A stretch of DNA of 64,000 bases from Paenarthrobacter aurescens. GTDB lineage: Bacteria; Actinomycetota; Actinomycetes; Actinomycetales; Micrococcaceae. Every line of letters begins with the position of its first letter. Within the stretch, counting starts at the first letter, position 1. Made by a program: the position numbers and the translations under genes. Where the stretch lies: NCBI RefSeq assembly GCF_025421775.1, contig NZ_JAOEFX010000004.1, positions 310,001 through 374,000 on the forward strand, given 5' to 3'. A model generated the notes under the pieces. The model was given only the letters and a program-made list of their open reading frames with translations. It did not search any database and was not told where the DNA came from. Positions 1 through 8,144 of this stretch are shown here, piece after piece.

Positions 1-227
1 TCGTTGGCATAGCGTCCTCGGTACTTCTTTGTGGTTGGTCCCGGCCACAGAACGGTCGGTCGGTTATGAGAGTTGTATCACCGTCCGATGTTGCGTGGCA
101 CACGTTCTACCATTGAATGGAAGGTGCTGCCAGGTGGCCAAAACCTGGTTGCCAGGAACCCGGCAGCCGGGAAACCTAATGCCTGGCCACGAAGCAAAGT
201 ACCTGTAGCCAATAAACAAAGGAGGGC
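1..227. other. Left-edge non-coding region upstream of the IclR gene
   Basis: I see no convincing gene here. The stretch holds a perfect palindrome CCCGGC-A-GCCGGG at 159-171 and a pair CCAGGT (130-135)/ACCTGG (143-148). These could be part of the promoter or an autoregulatory site of the IclR gene, but no clear -35/-10 pair stands out. A strong ribosome-binding site (AAAGGAGGGC) ends directly before the ATG at 228. Confidence 0.4.
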
Positions 228-971
228 ATGGTGGCGAACTCAGCATCCGGCGATTCTGTGGTGGACCGGGTGGTGCGGGTCATCGAGGCCTTCCCGGAGG
301 GAGTGACCTCGCTGCAGTTGACCGAGTTGGCCGACCGCGCAGGGCTCCCGTTGTCATCGGCCCATCGGCTCGTGCGACAACTGTCCCAGCACGGGCTGCT
401 GGATCTTGGCGCGGGTGGGACGGTTCGCTTGGGCCTGCGGTTGTGGGAACTGGTCAACCGCAATTCGCCCACCTTGGCCCTTCGCCAGGCGGCCATGCCG
501 TTCATGGAGGACATACAGCAGGTCCTGAACCAGAACGTGAACCTGGCCGTGCTGGACGGCTGGGAGGCGCTCTTTGTGGAGCGCCTTTCGCGGAGGGGAT
601 CGGTGGCCAACCGGGCGCGGATCGCCGGACGGATGCCCGTCCATATCTCTTCAGCAGGGCTGGCCTTGATGTCCCACCAGTCACGTGAAGTGCAGGCGGA
701 GTACCTCGAGCAGTTCGAGGACCCGTCCGGAAAGGTAACTGCCCAAGCCGTGCGTCATTTCCTGGCCGAAGCGGCCCAGCAGGGGTACGCGCAACTCGCA
801 GGGGTGGTTGATCCGGACACATGGGGAATCGCTGTTCCCGTGGTGAACGGGAAGCGGCGCACCGTGGCGGCCCTGGGTGTTGTTGTCCCTCTCGCTGAGA
901 TGAGGCTGCAGGCGCTTGTTCCGGCGCTCCAGACCGCGGCGCGGGGAATAGGGCGGCAGCTCGGCGACTAA
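228..971 (+). CDS. IclR-family transcriptional regulator
   Basis: 247 residues, the usual IclR length. Residues about 10-65 form the winged HTH (VTSLQLTELADRAGLPLSSA, recognition helix near SSAHRLVRQL). Residues about 75-245 are the IclR effector-binding domain, including the family-like segment near residues 100-145 (FVERLSRRG, ISSAGLALM). ATG at 228 follows the Shine-Dalgarno AAAGGAGG. It lies 118 bases upstream of pobA on the same strand, and a perfect palindrome sits between the two. In related actinobacteria IclR-type proteins control hydroxybenzoate and protocatechuate genes, so a pobA regulator (PobR-like) is the natural inference. Whether it activates or represses cannot be read from the sequence. 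Confidence 0.9.
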   Translation: MVANSASGDSVVDRVVRVIEAFPEGVTSLQLTELADRAGLPLSSAHRLVRQLSQHGLLDLGAGGTVRLGLRLWELVNRNSPTLALRQAAMPFMEDIQQVLNQNVNLAVLDGWEALFVERLSRRGSVANRARIAGRMPVHISSAGLALMSHQSREVQAEYLEQFEDPSGKVTAQAVRHFLAEAAQQGYAQLAGVVDPDTWGIAVPVVNGKRRTVAALGVVVPLAEMRLQALVPALQTAARGIGRQLGD

Positions 972-977
972 GTCCGG

Positions 978-994
978 ATTCCGTTCAACGGAAT
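978..994. promoter_or_regulatory. Perfect palindrome, candidate IclR operator for pobA
   Basis: ATTCCGTT-C-AACGGAAT has 8-bp arms around one base. It starts 7 bases after the IclR stop codon and lies 96 bases before the pobA start. Position and symmetry suit an IclR dimer site in the pobA promoter; this is inferred, not shown. Confidence 0.55.
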
Positions 995-1089
995 TCATGT
1001 AACGCCAATCACCAAGTGCGGGCCACACTGATTCCAGATTCATCCCGCTTCCGAGCAAGCCGGGATCCGCAACGAAGCGAGGAACAACC

Positions 1090-2277
1090 ATGGCACGCAC
1101 ACCCATCACAACCCAAGTCGCCATCATGGGCGCAGGACCCGCCGGGCTCATGCTCTCCCACTTGCTCGCCAAGCAGGGCATCGAATCCGTAGTGGTGGAA
1201 ATCCGTAGTCGCAAGGAAATCCAGGAGACAGTCCGGGCCGGCATTTTGGAGCACGGTACCGTGAACCTGCTGGTGGACTCCGGAGTGTCAGACCGGGTGC
1301 TGCGCGAAGGCGACAGGCACGATGGCATCGAGTTGCGGTTCAATGGCGAGAGCCACCGCATCAACTTCAAGGAACTCGTGGGCGAATCTGTGTGGCTCTA
1401 CCCGCAGACCGACGTATTCATGGACCTCGCTGCAAAGCGGGAGGCCGACGGCGGCGACGTCCGCTACAGCGTCACGGACACCACCGTGCACGACCTCGAA
1501 GGCAAGCCAAAAGTCTGGTTCACCGATGCGGACGGCCAGGAATTCGAAATCCAGGCCGACTTCCTGGTGGGTGCTGACGGATCCCGTAGCCACTGCCGGT
1601 TCCAAATCCCCGAAGCCCACCGCAAGTGGTACTTCCACGAGTACCCCTTTGCCTGGTTCGGTATCCTCGCCGAAGCCCCGCGCAGCGCCGACGAACTGAT
1701 CTACGCCAACTCCGAGAACGGCTTCGCGCTGATCAGCCAGCGCACCGAAACCGTTCAGCGCATGTACTTCCAGTGCGACCCCAAAGAAAACGTCGCCGAC
1801 TGGGACGATGAACGCATCTGGACCGAGTTCCGCAAGCGCGTCAACGGAAACGGGTTTGAGCTCAAGGAAGGACCCGTCCTGGAAAAGATGGTGCTCCCCT
1901 TCCGCAGCTTCGTCCACACTCCCATGCGCCACGGAAACCTCTTCCTGGCAGGCGATGCCGCCCACACCGTCCCGCCCACAGGCGCCAAGGGCCTCAACCT
2001 GGCCATCCACGACGTCAAGGTGCTCTTCGAGGGCCTCGATTCCTTCTATGCCAACGGCTCCACTGCGTTGCTCGATTCCTACAGTGACCGTGCCTTGGAC
2101 CGTGTGTGGAAGGCCCAGCACTTCTCCTACTGGATGACGTCCATGCTGCACACCGTTCCCGGTGCCGACGACTTCGACCGCGCACGCCAACTCGGCGAGC
2201 TGCACTCAGTTGTCACGTCCGAGCATGCCAAGGCATACCTCGCGGAGTCGTACACGGGCTGGCCGACCTCTCGGTAG
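1090..2277 (+). CDS. pobA: 4-hydroxybenzoate 3-monooxygenase
   Basis: 395 residues, matching the class A flavoprotein PobA (about 390). It hydroxylates 4-hydroxybenzoate to protocatechuate with NAD(P)H and O2 in the cytoplasm. Visible motifs: Rossmann FAD site GAGPAG (residues 14-19); an early R/E-rich stretch (RAGILEHGTV) typical of PobA; the DG motif in VGADGSRSHC (about 158-167); and the FAD-ribityl GD motif LFLAGDAAHTVPPTGAKG. Near-colinear similarity over the whole length makes this one of the surest calls here. The start has GAGGAA upstream. No protocatechuate ring-cleavage genes follow, so the product must be processed by genes elsewhere. Regulation is probably by the IclR protein just upstream. 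Confidence 0.95.
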   Translation: MARTPITTQVAIMGAGPAGLMLSHLLAKQGIESVVVEIRSRKEIQETVRAGILEHGTVNLLVDSGVSDRVLREGDRHDGIELRFNGESHRINFKELVGESVWLYPQTDVFMDLAAKREADGGDVRYSVTDTTVHDLEGKPKVWFTDADGQEFEIQADFLVGADGSRSHCRFQIPEAHRKWYFHEYPFAWFGILAEAPRSADELIYANSENGFALISQRTETVQRMYFQCDPKENVADWDDERIWTEFRKRVNGNGFELKEGPVLEKMVLPFRSFVHTPMRHGNLFLAGDAAHTVPPTGAKGLNLAIHDVKVLFEGLDSFYANGSTALLDSYSDRALDRVWKAQHFSYWMTSMLHTVPGADDFDRARQLGELHSVVTSEHAKAYLAESYTGWPTSR

Positions 2278-2323
2278 GTCCGGGCGTCTATTGTGGGCGT
2301 CTCTATAGAAGGGCCACTGCCGG

Positions 2324-2401
2324 TAAGTGCTCGACACCAATAAGTGCCAGACACCAATAGGCGCTCGACACCAATAAGTGCTCGACACCAACATGTGCTC
2401 G
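2324..2401. repeat. 17-bp tandem repeat array (about 4.6 copies)
   Basis: Units TAAGTGCTCGACACCAA start at 2324, 2341, 2358 and 2375, followed by a partial fifth (CATGTGCTCG). Copies 1 and 4 are identical; copies 2 and 3 differ at 2 positions each. It lies between pobA and the HNH gene, directly before a GC-rich hairpin. Function unknown. Confidence 0.9.
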
Positions 2402-2402
2402 C

Positions 2403-2438
2403 TGCGGCCTGGCCTCCTTGTTGAGGCAGGCCGCGGCA
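2403..2438. terminator. GC-rich hairpin after pobA
   Basis: The stem pairs TGCGGCCTGGCCTC with GAGGCAGGCCGC-GCA around a CTTGTT loop with one bulge. It lies about 125 bases after the pobA stop, beyond the 17-bp array. There is no clear T-tract, so terminator function is likely but not certain. Confidence 0.5.
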
Positions 2439-2534
2439 GGGCACTTGATGCCTCAACAGCACGTGGTGGCTCACTGAACCGCTGAATCAGCAATCCGCTT
2501 CCACAGCAACTCGCCTGATGTTCGTCAACTCACC

Positions 2535-4658
2535 TTATGTTCTGTGGGGTGTGTGGTGGTGGTTGCGTCGGGGTGTTTGGTTTGGGTCGAGGTGGGGTGG
2601 GGGGATGAACCAGGGGACGCCTGTTGTCATGTTGATGCGCCATTGTTCTTTGTGGATGAGGTGGTGGTGGTGGCTGCAGAGCAGGGTGCCGTTGTTGGTT
2701 GAGGTGGTGCCGCCGTGGGACCAGTAGGTGGTGTGGTGTGCTTCGCACCAGGGTGCGGGGATGGTGCAGTCGGGGAAGGCGCAGCCGCCGTCGCGGGCGG
2801 TGATGGCTTTGCGGATGTGGGGTGGGAAGATCCGGGTGGTCCGGCCGATGTCCAGGATCCGGGAGTCGCTGCCGAGCAGGACGGGGATGATGTCGGCGTC
2901 GCAGGCGATTTTGCGGATGGTGTCAGGGTGCATCGGGCCGGTGAACGTCGCTGTTCCTGTGCTGAGGGGATTCCGGGTTGTGTCCGTGTCCGTGTCCGGG
3001 TGGACGGGGCCGGTGAACGTTGCGGTTCCTGTGTTGAGGGGGTTCCGGGTTGTGTCCGTGTCCGGGTGGACGGGGCCGGTGAACGTTGCGGTTCCTGTTC
3101 CTGTCCCTGTGCCTGTGCCTGTCTGTGGCCTGGTGCCGGGCTGTTTCGGTGCCGTTCCGGTGCTTTCGTGCTGGTTGTGCTGTTGGTGGTCTTGGACTCG
3201 TTCGAAGAGGTCGCGGTGGTCGATGGTGACGGTGAGTTGGGGTCGGAGTCCGCCGTTGGAGGGCAGTTTCCCGGTGCTCATCGCGACGCTGCAGGCGCCG
3301 ACGAGGCCGTTGAGGTGTTTCTGGGGCCGGGTGCGGCGGTCCAGGTCCGGGCCGGCAGTCCCGGTTACGGTGTTCGCCTCGTGCTGGTGGGTGGTGAGGC
3401 GGGGGTTGGTGGCGGCGTTCATGACGGTGATGAGGGTTTCGTATTGTTCGTCGGTGGCGAAGATTTCGAGGTGGTGGAGTCCGTGGCGGCGTCGGCGGCG
3501 GAGGAACGCACCTTGGAATTGGCGGAGGGCTTCTTCGGAGGGTTCGGGGCCGTCGTGGTCGATCCTGTCGGCCCAGCGCTTGGCCATTTTGGTGACGAAG
3601 TCCGGGTCGGTTTCGATGGCGGTGGTGGTCAGGGCGTGTTCCATCCGGGTGATGGTGTCCTGGTCGGCGAGGTGCCGGACCTTGTCCAGGGAGGTGCTGA
3701 TGATGGTCGCGGACCGGGACGGCACCAGCGCGGAACCAACCGCTTCGGCGAGCAGTTCGCGCCGGGCAGGGACCTCTTGCCCGGTCATGCCCGTCTGGGG
3801 GAGGACTTCGGCGGCGAGGGCAAGCCTGCGCCGGGCTTCACCGATGCCGATCCGCAACCGTGCCCGCAGGAACTCGGCCGCGTTCCGGTACCCATCATCC
3901 GCAGGGTTGGCAGTACCCTCAGCGCCCGTCCCGCTGGCGGCACGGGCAGGACTCTGCGCCGCTGCGGCACTGAAGGTCCCTGCGGCGGCCGCACCCGCCT
4001 GACTTGGACTGGTCGTCCCAGCCGCTCCCGGAACTGTTGCCTCAGGAACCGTTGTGCCCGTGCCGGTTCCACTCGTTGGCTCTTCCGGTGCTTCACTCCA
4101 GCCCGTCCGCCATTCCGGCGCTGCTGCTGAGGACCCTGGCTTCGTTTGCTGTGCTTCCGTCCGGGACCGTTCCACCGCCTGCGCCGCAACGACCTGCAAG
4201 TACTCCACGCACCGGGAGATCTCCTCCACCCGGCCGGCAAAATCAGCAGCCTCCACGAAACCAAGCAACCGAACCTCTGTAGCCGCGATCGAACGCAACG
4301 TTTCCGCTGCAGCAGCACCGATGTCAAGCGCCTCTCCCAGTTCCGTCGCAGCGCCGCCTGTACCAAGCATGGGCGTCACCATCGCGACTGAAGTCGTTGG
4401 TTGCCCGCCCGGACGGGGAGCCGGGACCAGCCTGTCGTTCGCGACGTGCGTCCGGGGCCCAGCGATGGATTCTGCTCCGTGAAGCAGATCTTCGGCGGGC
4501 TGTTCGGCCGCCGCGGTGACCACCGCCGTCGACGTCATATGACCGGCGGAGGCCGGGCTGGTAGGCGCTGAGGTGGCCAGGCAGACGCTGTTTTGTGGCA
4601 CCTCAGAGGCGCCGGGCAAACCCGGCCTCCGTGCCAAGATCTGCCCGATGCCTTCCAT
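2535..4658 (-). CDS. DUF222 / HNH endonuclease domain protein (13E12-repeat type)
   Basis: 707 residues, longer than the 400-550 usual for this actinobacterial family. The middle (about residues 100-470) is the DUF222 region. The C-terminus carries an HNH nuclease motif: CAFPDC, then WCEAHHTTYW, then N and CSHHHHLIHKEQW, giving Cys4/His-type ligands. Between them, at about 500-575, lies a Thr/Pro-rich insert with three near-identical copies of about 24 residues (GTATFTGPxHPDT) preceded by a GT dipeptide run. At DNA level these are direct repeats around 2935-3125. Members are abundant in Arthrobacter and mycobacteria and are suspected selfish or DNA-processing elements, with no established role. 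The repeat region may be prone to length change. Confidence 0.8.
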   Translation of the reverse strand: MEGIGQILARRPGLPGASEVPQNSVCLATSAPTSPASAGHMTSTAVVTAAAEQPAEDLLHGAESIAGPRTHVANDRLVPAPRPGGQPTTSVAMVTPMLGTGGAATELGEALDIGAAAAETLRSIAATEVRLLGFVEAADFAGRVEEISRCVEYLQVVAAQAVERSRTEAQQTKPGSSAAAPEWRTGWSEAPEEPTSGTGTGTTVPEATVPGAAGTTSPSQAGAAAAGTFSAAAAQSPARAASGTGAEGTANPADDGYRNAAEFLRARLRIGIGEARRRLALAAEVLPQTGMTGQEVPARRELLAEAVGSALVPSRSATIISTSLDKVRHLADQDTITRMEHALTTTAIETDPDFVTKMAKRWADRIDHDGPEPSEEALRQFQGAFLRRRRRHGLHHLEIFATDEQYETLITVMNAATNPRLTTHQHEANTVTGTAGPDLDRRTRPQKHLNGLVGACSVAMSTGKLPSNGGLRPQLTVTIDHRDLFERVQDHQQHNQHESTGTAPKQPGTRPQTGTGTGTGTGTATFTGPVHPDTDTTRNPLNTGTATFTGPVHPDTDTDTTRNPLSTGTATFTGPMHPDTIRKIACDADIIPVLLGSDSRILDIGRTTRIFPPHIRKAITARDGGCAFPDCTIPAPWCEAHHTTYWSHGGTTSTNNGTLLCSHHHHLIHKEQWRINMTTGVPWFIPPPHLDPNQTPRRNHHHTPHRT

Positions 4659-4762
4659 GACTCAACCCTGTCACGATGCCTCGCCAGTGATCAGCCCTCA
4701 TCGGCCCTATGTGGAAAACCTCAGCCCACCGCATAGAGGCAGGCCGGAATGGCAGACCAGCA

Positions 4763-5650
4763 TCAGGGATGAACTTTATTTGCCGTCCTCCGAGGGGCTG
4801 CCTCGATTTCGCTGGCACCCTGAAGAAGCTGCACGGCGGCCGCTGCCGGAGTTCCCGGGTCTGCGGCGTACAGCAGGACCCGGTGCCCGGACTCGTCCGG
4901 CGGCGTGAGTACCTCGAAGTTCAACTCCAGGTAACCGACCTCGGGGTGGTGCATGTACTTCAACCCGGACATGCAGTTCTCCACCGGATGCTTGGCCCAG
5001 AGCTTCGCAAATTCCTGGCTCTTCAATGTCAGCTCACCCAGTAAGGACGCAAGTTCGTGGTCATCGGCGGACTTTCCTGCCAGGAGGCGCAAGGACGCTA
5101 CAGCCCGGCGGGCTTCCTCCGGCCAGCGCGTGTACAGCTCCCGGGTGTGATGGTCGAGGAACAGCAACCGGGTCATGTTGGGACGAGTGGAAGGGGTCTC
5201 CGGCGCAGCGAAGTCGAGGTGGCCGGCAACGAGCCTGTGTCCCAAGGCGTTCCACGCCAGCACTTCACTCCGCCGCCCCATCACCACGGCCGGAGTGCCG
5301 GACATGGACTGGATCAGCCGCAAGGTTCCGGGCCGCACTTTGTCCGGCTTGACCGGCGTTCGCCGCTTGGCTTTGCCGGGGCGAGCCAGGTTGAAGAGGT
5401 GCGCGCGCTCATCGTTGCCGAGGTTCAGGGCACGGGCGATCGCGCCGATGACAGCTTCTGAAGCATTCGTGCTGAGGCCCTGCTCCAGCCGTGTGTAATA
5501 CGTGGTGCTGACCCCCGCCAGCATGGCAAGCTCCTCCCTCCGCAGGCCGGGGACGCGCCGGATTCCATAATTCAGAACGCCGACGTCCTCGGGCTGCAAG
5601 GCTGCCCGACGCACGCGAAGGAACTCCCCAAGTTCACTGTGTGTAACCAT
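4763..5650 (-). CDS. XRE-type HTH regulator with MmyB-like ligand domain
   Basis: 295 residues. Residues about 5-75 are the HTH (LGEFLRVRRAAL, then RREELAMLAGVSTTYYTRLE). Residues about 105-275 match the MmyB-like PAS-fold ligand domain common in actinobacterial regulators of this layout. It is divergent from the MFS exporter that starts 100 bases away, so the likely role is local control of that transporter, perhaps as a drug-responsive repressor. The direct partner and ligand cannot be seen from sequence. Confidence 0.88.
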   Translation of the reverse strand: MVTHSELGEFLRVRRAALQPEDVGVLNYGIRRVPGLRREELAMLAGVSTTYYTRLEQGLSTNASEAVIGAIARALNLGNDERAHLFNLARPGKAKRRTPVKPDKVRPGTLRLIQSMSGTPAVVMGRRSEVLAWNALGHRLVAGHLDFAAPETPSTRPNMTRLLFLDHHTRELYTRWPEEARRAVASLRLLAGKSADDHELASLLGELTLKSQEFAKLWAKHPVENCMSGLKYMHHPEVGYLELNFEVLTPPDESGHRVLLYAADPGTPAAAAVQLLQGASEIEAAPRRTANKVHP

Positions 5651-5750
5651 GCACCCATTGTTCAGGTAGTGGGCGGCGTTGTCCTGTCACTGCCAGGGGT
5701 ACCCACAGCGGGGTGTGGTTGCCGCTGACGAACCCGGCCACGCTGGACGC

Positions 5751-7184
5751 ATGTCAACAACCCAAAAAGCCAGTCATCCCCACGTCGAGCCAGCGAAAGG
5801 CATGACCACCAGGCAGCGGCTGGCACTCATCGTCCTTTTGACAGCGAGTTTCACGCTGGCCGTCGATTTCTCCATCCTCAACGTCGCCCTGCCTGCGATC
5901 GGCCCCGACGTAGGCTTCTCGCTGGAAAATCTCCAGTGGATCGCAACCGCGTTTGCCCTGTGCGCCGCCGGCTTCACGCTGCTGTTCGGACGCGTGGCGG
6001 ACCTCGCAGGACGGCGGAAGATGTTCCTGATCGGCATGGCGTTGCTCGGGGCAGCGTCGCTGGCGGGTGGCCTGGCCACCGAACCTGCGATGCTGCTGCT
6101 GGCGCGGGTGGGCCAAGGCATTGCCACAGCGATGGTTGTGCCGGCCGCGTTGTCGCTGTTGCTGGTTTCGTTTCCGGAAGGCCCCCTCAGGGACAAAGCA
6201 CTCGGGCTCAACGGCTCCCTCATGGCTGCCGGATTCACCACCGGGGCAATCCTGGGTGGCTTGCTGACCGACCTCCTCAGCTGGCGGTGGGCGTTCTTCA
6301 TCAATGTTCCCGTTGCCGTAGCCGTTCTCCTCATCGCACCGGTTGTACTCGCTGAAAGTAAGCCGGCATCCAAGCTCCGGCTCGACATTCCCGGTGCCAT
6401 CACAGTCACTTTGGGCCTGCTCGCTTTGGTCTTCGGCCTCACCCACGCCGCGGAGCACTCGTGGACCGACCCCCTGACGCTCGGTGCGCTTGCGGCCGCC
6501 GTCGTCCTCTTTACCGTCTTTGCCAAGGTGGAAAGCCGTGCGCCGCACCCTCTGGTGCCCCTCGGCATCCTCAGGCGTTCGAGCGTGGCGTGGGGCAACG
6601 TCGCCGGGGTTTTGGCATTCGTCACCGAGACCTCGCTGGTGTTTCTGCTGACCCTGTACCTGCAGCAGGTCCTCGGCTATACGCCGCTGGGGGCGGGGCT
6701 TTCCTTCGCAGTTTTGGGCCTGGGCACGGTCCTCGGCGGAATGTTGGGACCCAAAGTGATCGCGAGGATGGGTAGCAAGAAGGCCATGGTGTTCGGGTTC
6801 TTGGTACAGGCGATCGCTACGGGTGCTTTGGTCTTCCTCGGAACTGATTCAGCGTCCATAGGGCTGTTGCTGGTGGCGACGTTCATTGGGGGCGTCGCGA
6901 ACCTCGTGGTCATTGTGGGCTTCATGGTCACCGCGACTTCCGGGTTGCCCGATGCCGATCAGGGAATGGCAACAGGGCTGGCCACCATGAGCCAGCAGAT
7001 TGGCATCACCATGGGCATCCCGGTGATGAGCGCGGTGTTCACAGCCCGGTTGCTGGCCAGCGGCGCCAATGACTCCCCAGCTGTGCACAGCGCCGTCACG
7101 ATGGCCGTCGGGGTGAACGCGGCACTATGTCTCGCGGCCGCCGCGGCCGTGGCGCTGTTCCTCAAGAAGCCGGCTTCCGCCTAA
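5751..7184 (+). CDS. MFS drug-efflux transporter (DHA2 / EmrB-QacA type, 14 TM)
   Basis: I place the start at ATG 5751 (MSTTQKASH), giving 477 residues. A frame open from 5679 would add a 24-residue hydrophilic stretch absent from the family. The protein has about 14 hydrophobic segments, the DHA2 hallmark, with motif A at GRVADLAGRRKM and motif C-like glycine-rich helices (AAGFTTGAILGGLL). Family members export cationic dyes, antibiotics or biocides by proton antiport across the cytoplasmic membrane. It is divergent from the XRE/MmyB-like regulator, a layout typical of self-controlled exporters. Substrate unknown. Confidence 0.9.
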   Translation: MSTTQKASHPHVEPAKGMTTRQRLALIVLLTASFTLAVDFSILNVALPAIGPDVGFSLENLQWIATAFALCAAGFTLLFGRVADLAGRRKMFLIGMALLGAASLAGGLATEPAMLLLARVGQGIATAMVVPAALSLLLVSFPEGPLRDKALGLNGSLMAAGFTTGAILGGLLTDLLSWRWAFFINVPVAVAVLLIAPVVLAESKPASKLRLDIPGAITVTLGLLALVFGLTHAAEHSWTDPLTLGALAAAVVLFTVFAKVESRAPHPLVPLGILRRSSVAWGNVAGVLAFVTETSLVFLLTLYLQQVLGYTPLGAGLSFAVLGLGTVLGGMLGPKVIARMGSKKAMVFGFLVQAIATGALVFLGTDSASIGLLLVATFIGGVANLVVIVGFMVTATSGLPDADQGMATGLATMSQQIGITMGIPVMSAVFTARLLASGANDSPAVHSAVTMAVGVNAALCLAAAAAVALFLKKPASA

Positions 7185-7202
7185 CGCCGCGGAAGTGCTG
7201 CG

Positions 7203-7236
7203 AACGCACGACGGCGGCAGGTCGCCGTCGTGCGTT
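7203..7236. terminator. Bidirectional hairpin, ACGACGGCG family
   Basis: A perfect 14-bp stem (7203-7216 with 7223-7236; AACGCACGACGGCG and its complement) surrounds a 6-base loop between the convergent MFS and amidotransferase genes. It is one of seven hairpins in this window sharing the same core. Confidence 0.8.
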
Positions 7237-7268
7237 GGCCGCGTAGCTGCCGGCAGCGGAAGCCGGGG

Positions 7269-8126
7269 TCACGGCTTTTGGGACTCCGCCGCGGCCGGTT
7301 CGAGGTCGGCAAGAGTGAGCGGGTGCGCAGGTGGGGCCGGGAAAGGCAGCGTGGAGGTCACTGTCAGATCCGGGCCCACATGGACCAGCTCGCCGGATTC
7401 CATGGCACGCCAGCCCGGGTTGGGATCCATCGGCTCGGTGGCGAAGAGGACATGCGGGGTATGGGAGAGCTCGGCGCTGCGGGAACGGATTCGCTTGCTC
7501 CGGGCGTCGAACGGGGCGGGTTCAGCGGCCGGTCCTTCCAGCACGTACAGCTCGTGGGTAGCCGGGTACCTCAGTGCCCACAAGTCCGTTGCTGTGGTCA
7601 GGATGAAGTTGAGGCTGAACACCGGCAGTTCCCTGGCGATCCAGCTGACGGCGTGGGTGATGCCCGTGCCGACGTCCCCGCCGGCGCGGCGGGTTTCGGC
7701 CGTGATGAGCGCGAAAAGCCGCTCGCTGTCCGATTGGCCCAGCACCAGGTCCATCACGCCGAGTTCGGTGAGGCGCTGGTCGAGGCGCTCCAGCCCGTGG
7801 AGCACGCCGTTATGGGCAAAGAGGCGCCCGTCTTGCTCGAACGGATGTGTGTTGACGATGGTGAGGGCCCCAGTGCTGGCGTACCGCACGTGGGCAAGGA
7901 ACGTGGTGCTCTTCAGGTCGCGTGCTTCGCGGGCGAACGCATGATCCTCCCATGCCGGCAGGGGCTGTTTGGCCACACGGGCCTTGCCTGCCGCATCAAA
8001 GGTTCCTATTCCGGCTCCGTCCGGCTCCCGACGACTTTGGACCGAGAGGCTGTCCGGAGCGTTCAGCAACCAGAAGGTGGCGCGTACCGGCCGCGGACCG
8101 GCGTGGAGCCCGAAGAGACGGCACAT
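7269..8126 (-). CDS. Class II glutamine amidotransferase (YafJ-like)
   Basis: 285 residues beginning MCRLFG, where Cys2 becomes the N-terminal nucleophile after Met removal, as in Ntn glutamine amidotransferases. Other family marks are LAHVRYAST and the oxyanion/Asn region NTHPFEQDGRLFAHNG (about 98-113). There is no second synthetase domain, so it releases ammonia from glutamine or a related amide for an unknown acceptor. It follows the glutamate decarboxylase gene by 18 bases on the same strand, suggesting co-transcription and a shared role in glutamine/glutamate metabolism. The substrate is inferred from family only. Confidence 0.88.
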   Translation of the reverse strand: MCRLFGLHAGPRPVRATFWLLNAPDSLSVQSRREPDGAGIGTFDAAGKARVAKQPLPAWEDHAFAREARDLKSTTFLAHVRYASTGALTIVNTHPFEQDGRLFAHNGVLHGLERLDQRLTELGVMDLVLGQSDSERLFALITAETRRAGGDVGTGITHAVSWIARELPVFSLNFILTTATDLWALRYPATHELYVLEGPAAEPAPFDARSKRIRSRSAELSHTPHVLFATEPMDPNPGWRAMESGELVHVGPDLTVTSTLPFPAPPAHPLTLADLEPAAAESQKP

Positions 8127-8144
8127 GGAAGGGCCCTTCTGTGA

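Noticed and set aside
681..1370. Long minus-strand open frame over the IclR gene and pobA
   Set aside because: It lies antiparallel to well-supported genes and shows no domain; it is a GC-rich shadow.
1288..2205. Minus-strand 305-residue frame in pobA
   Set aside because: Shadow of pobA, with no ribosome-binding site or family motif.
2715..4130. Plus-strand 471-residue frame over the HNH gene
   Set aside because: Low-complexity Gly/Val/Asp translation of the antisense of the HNH gene.
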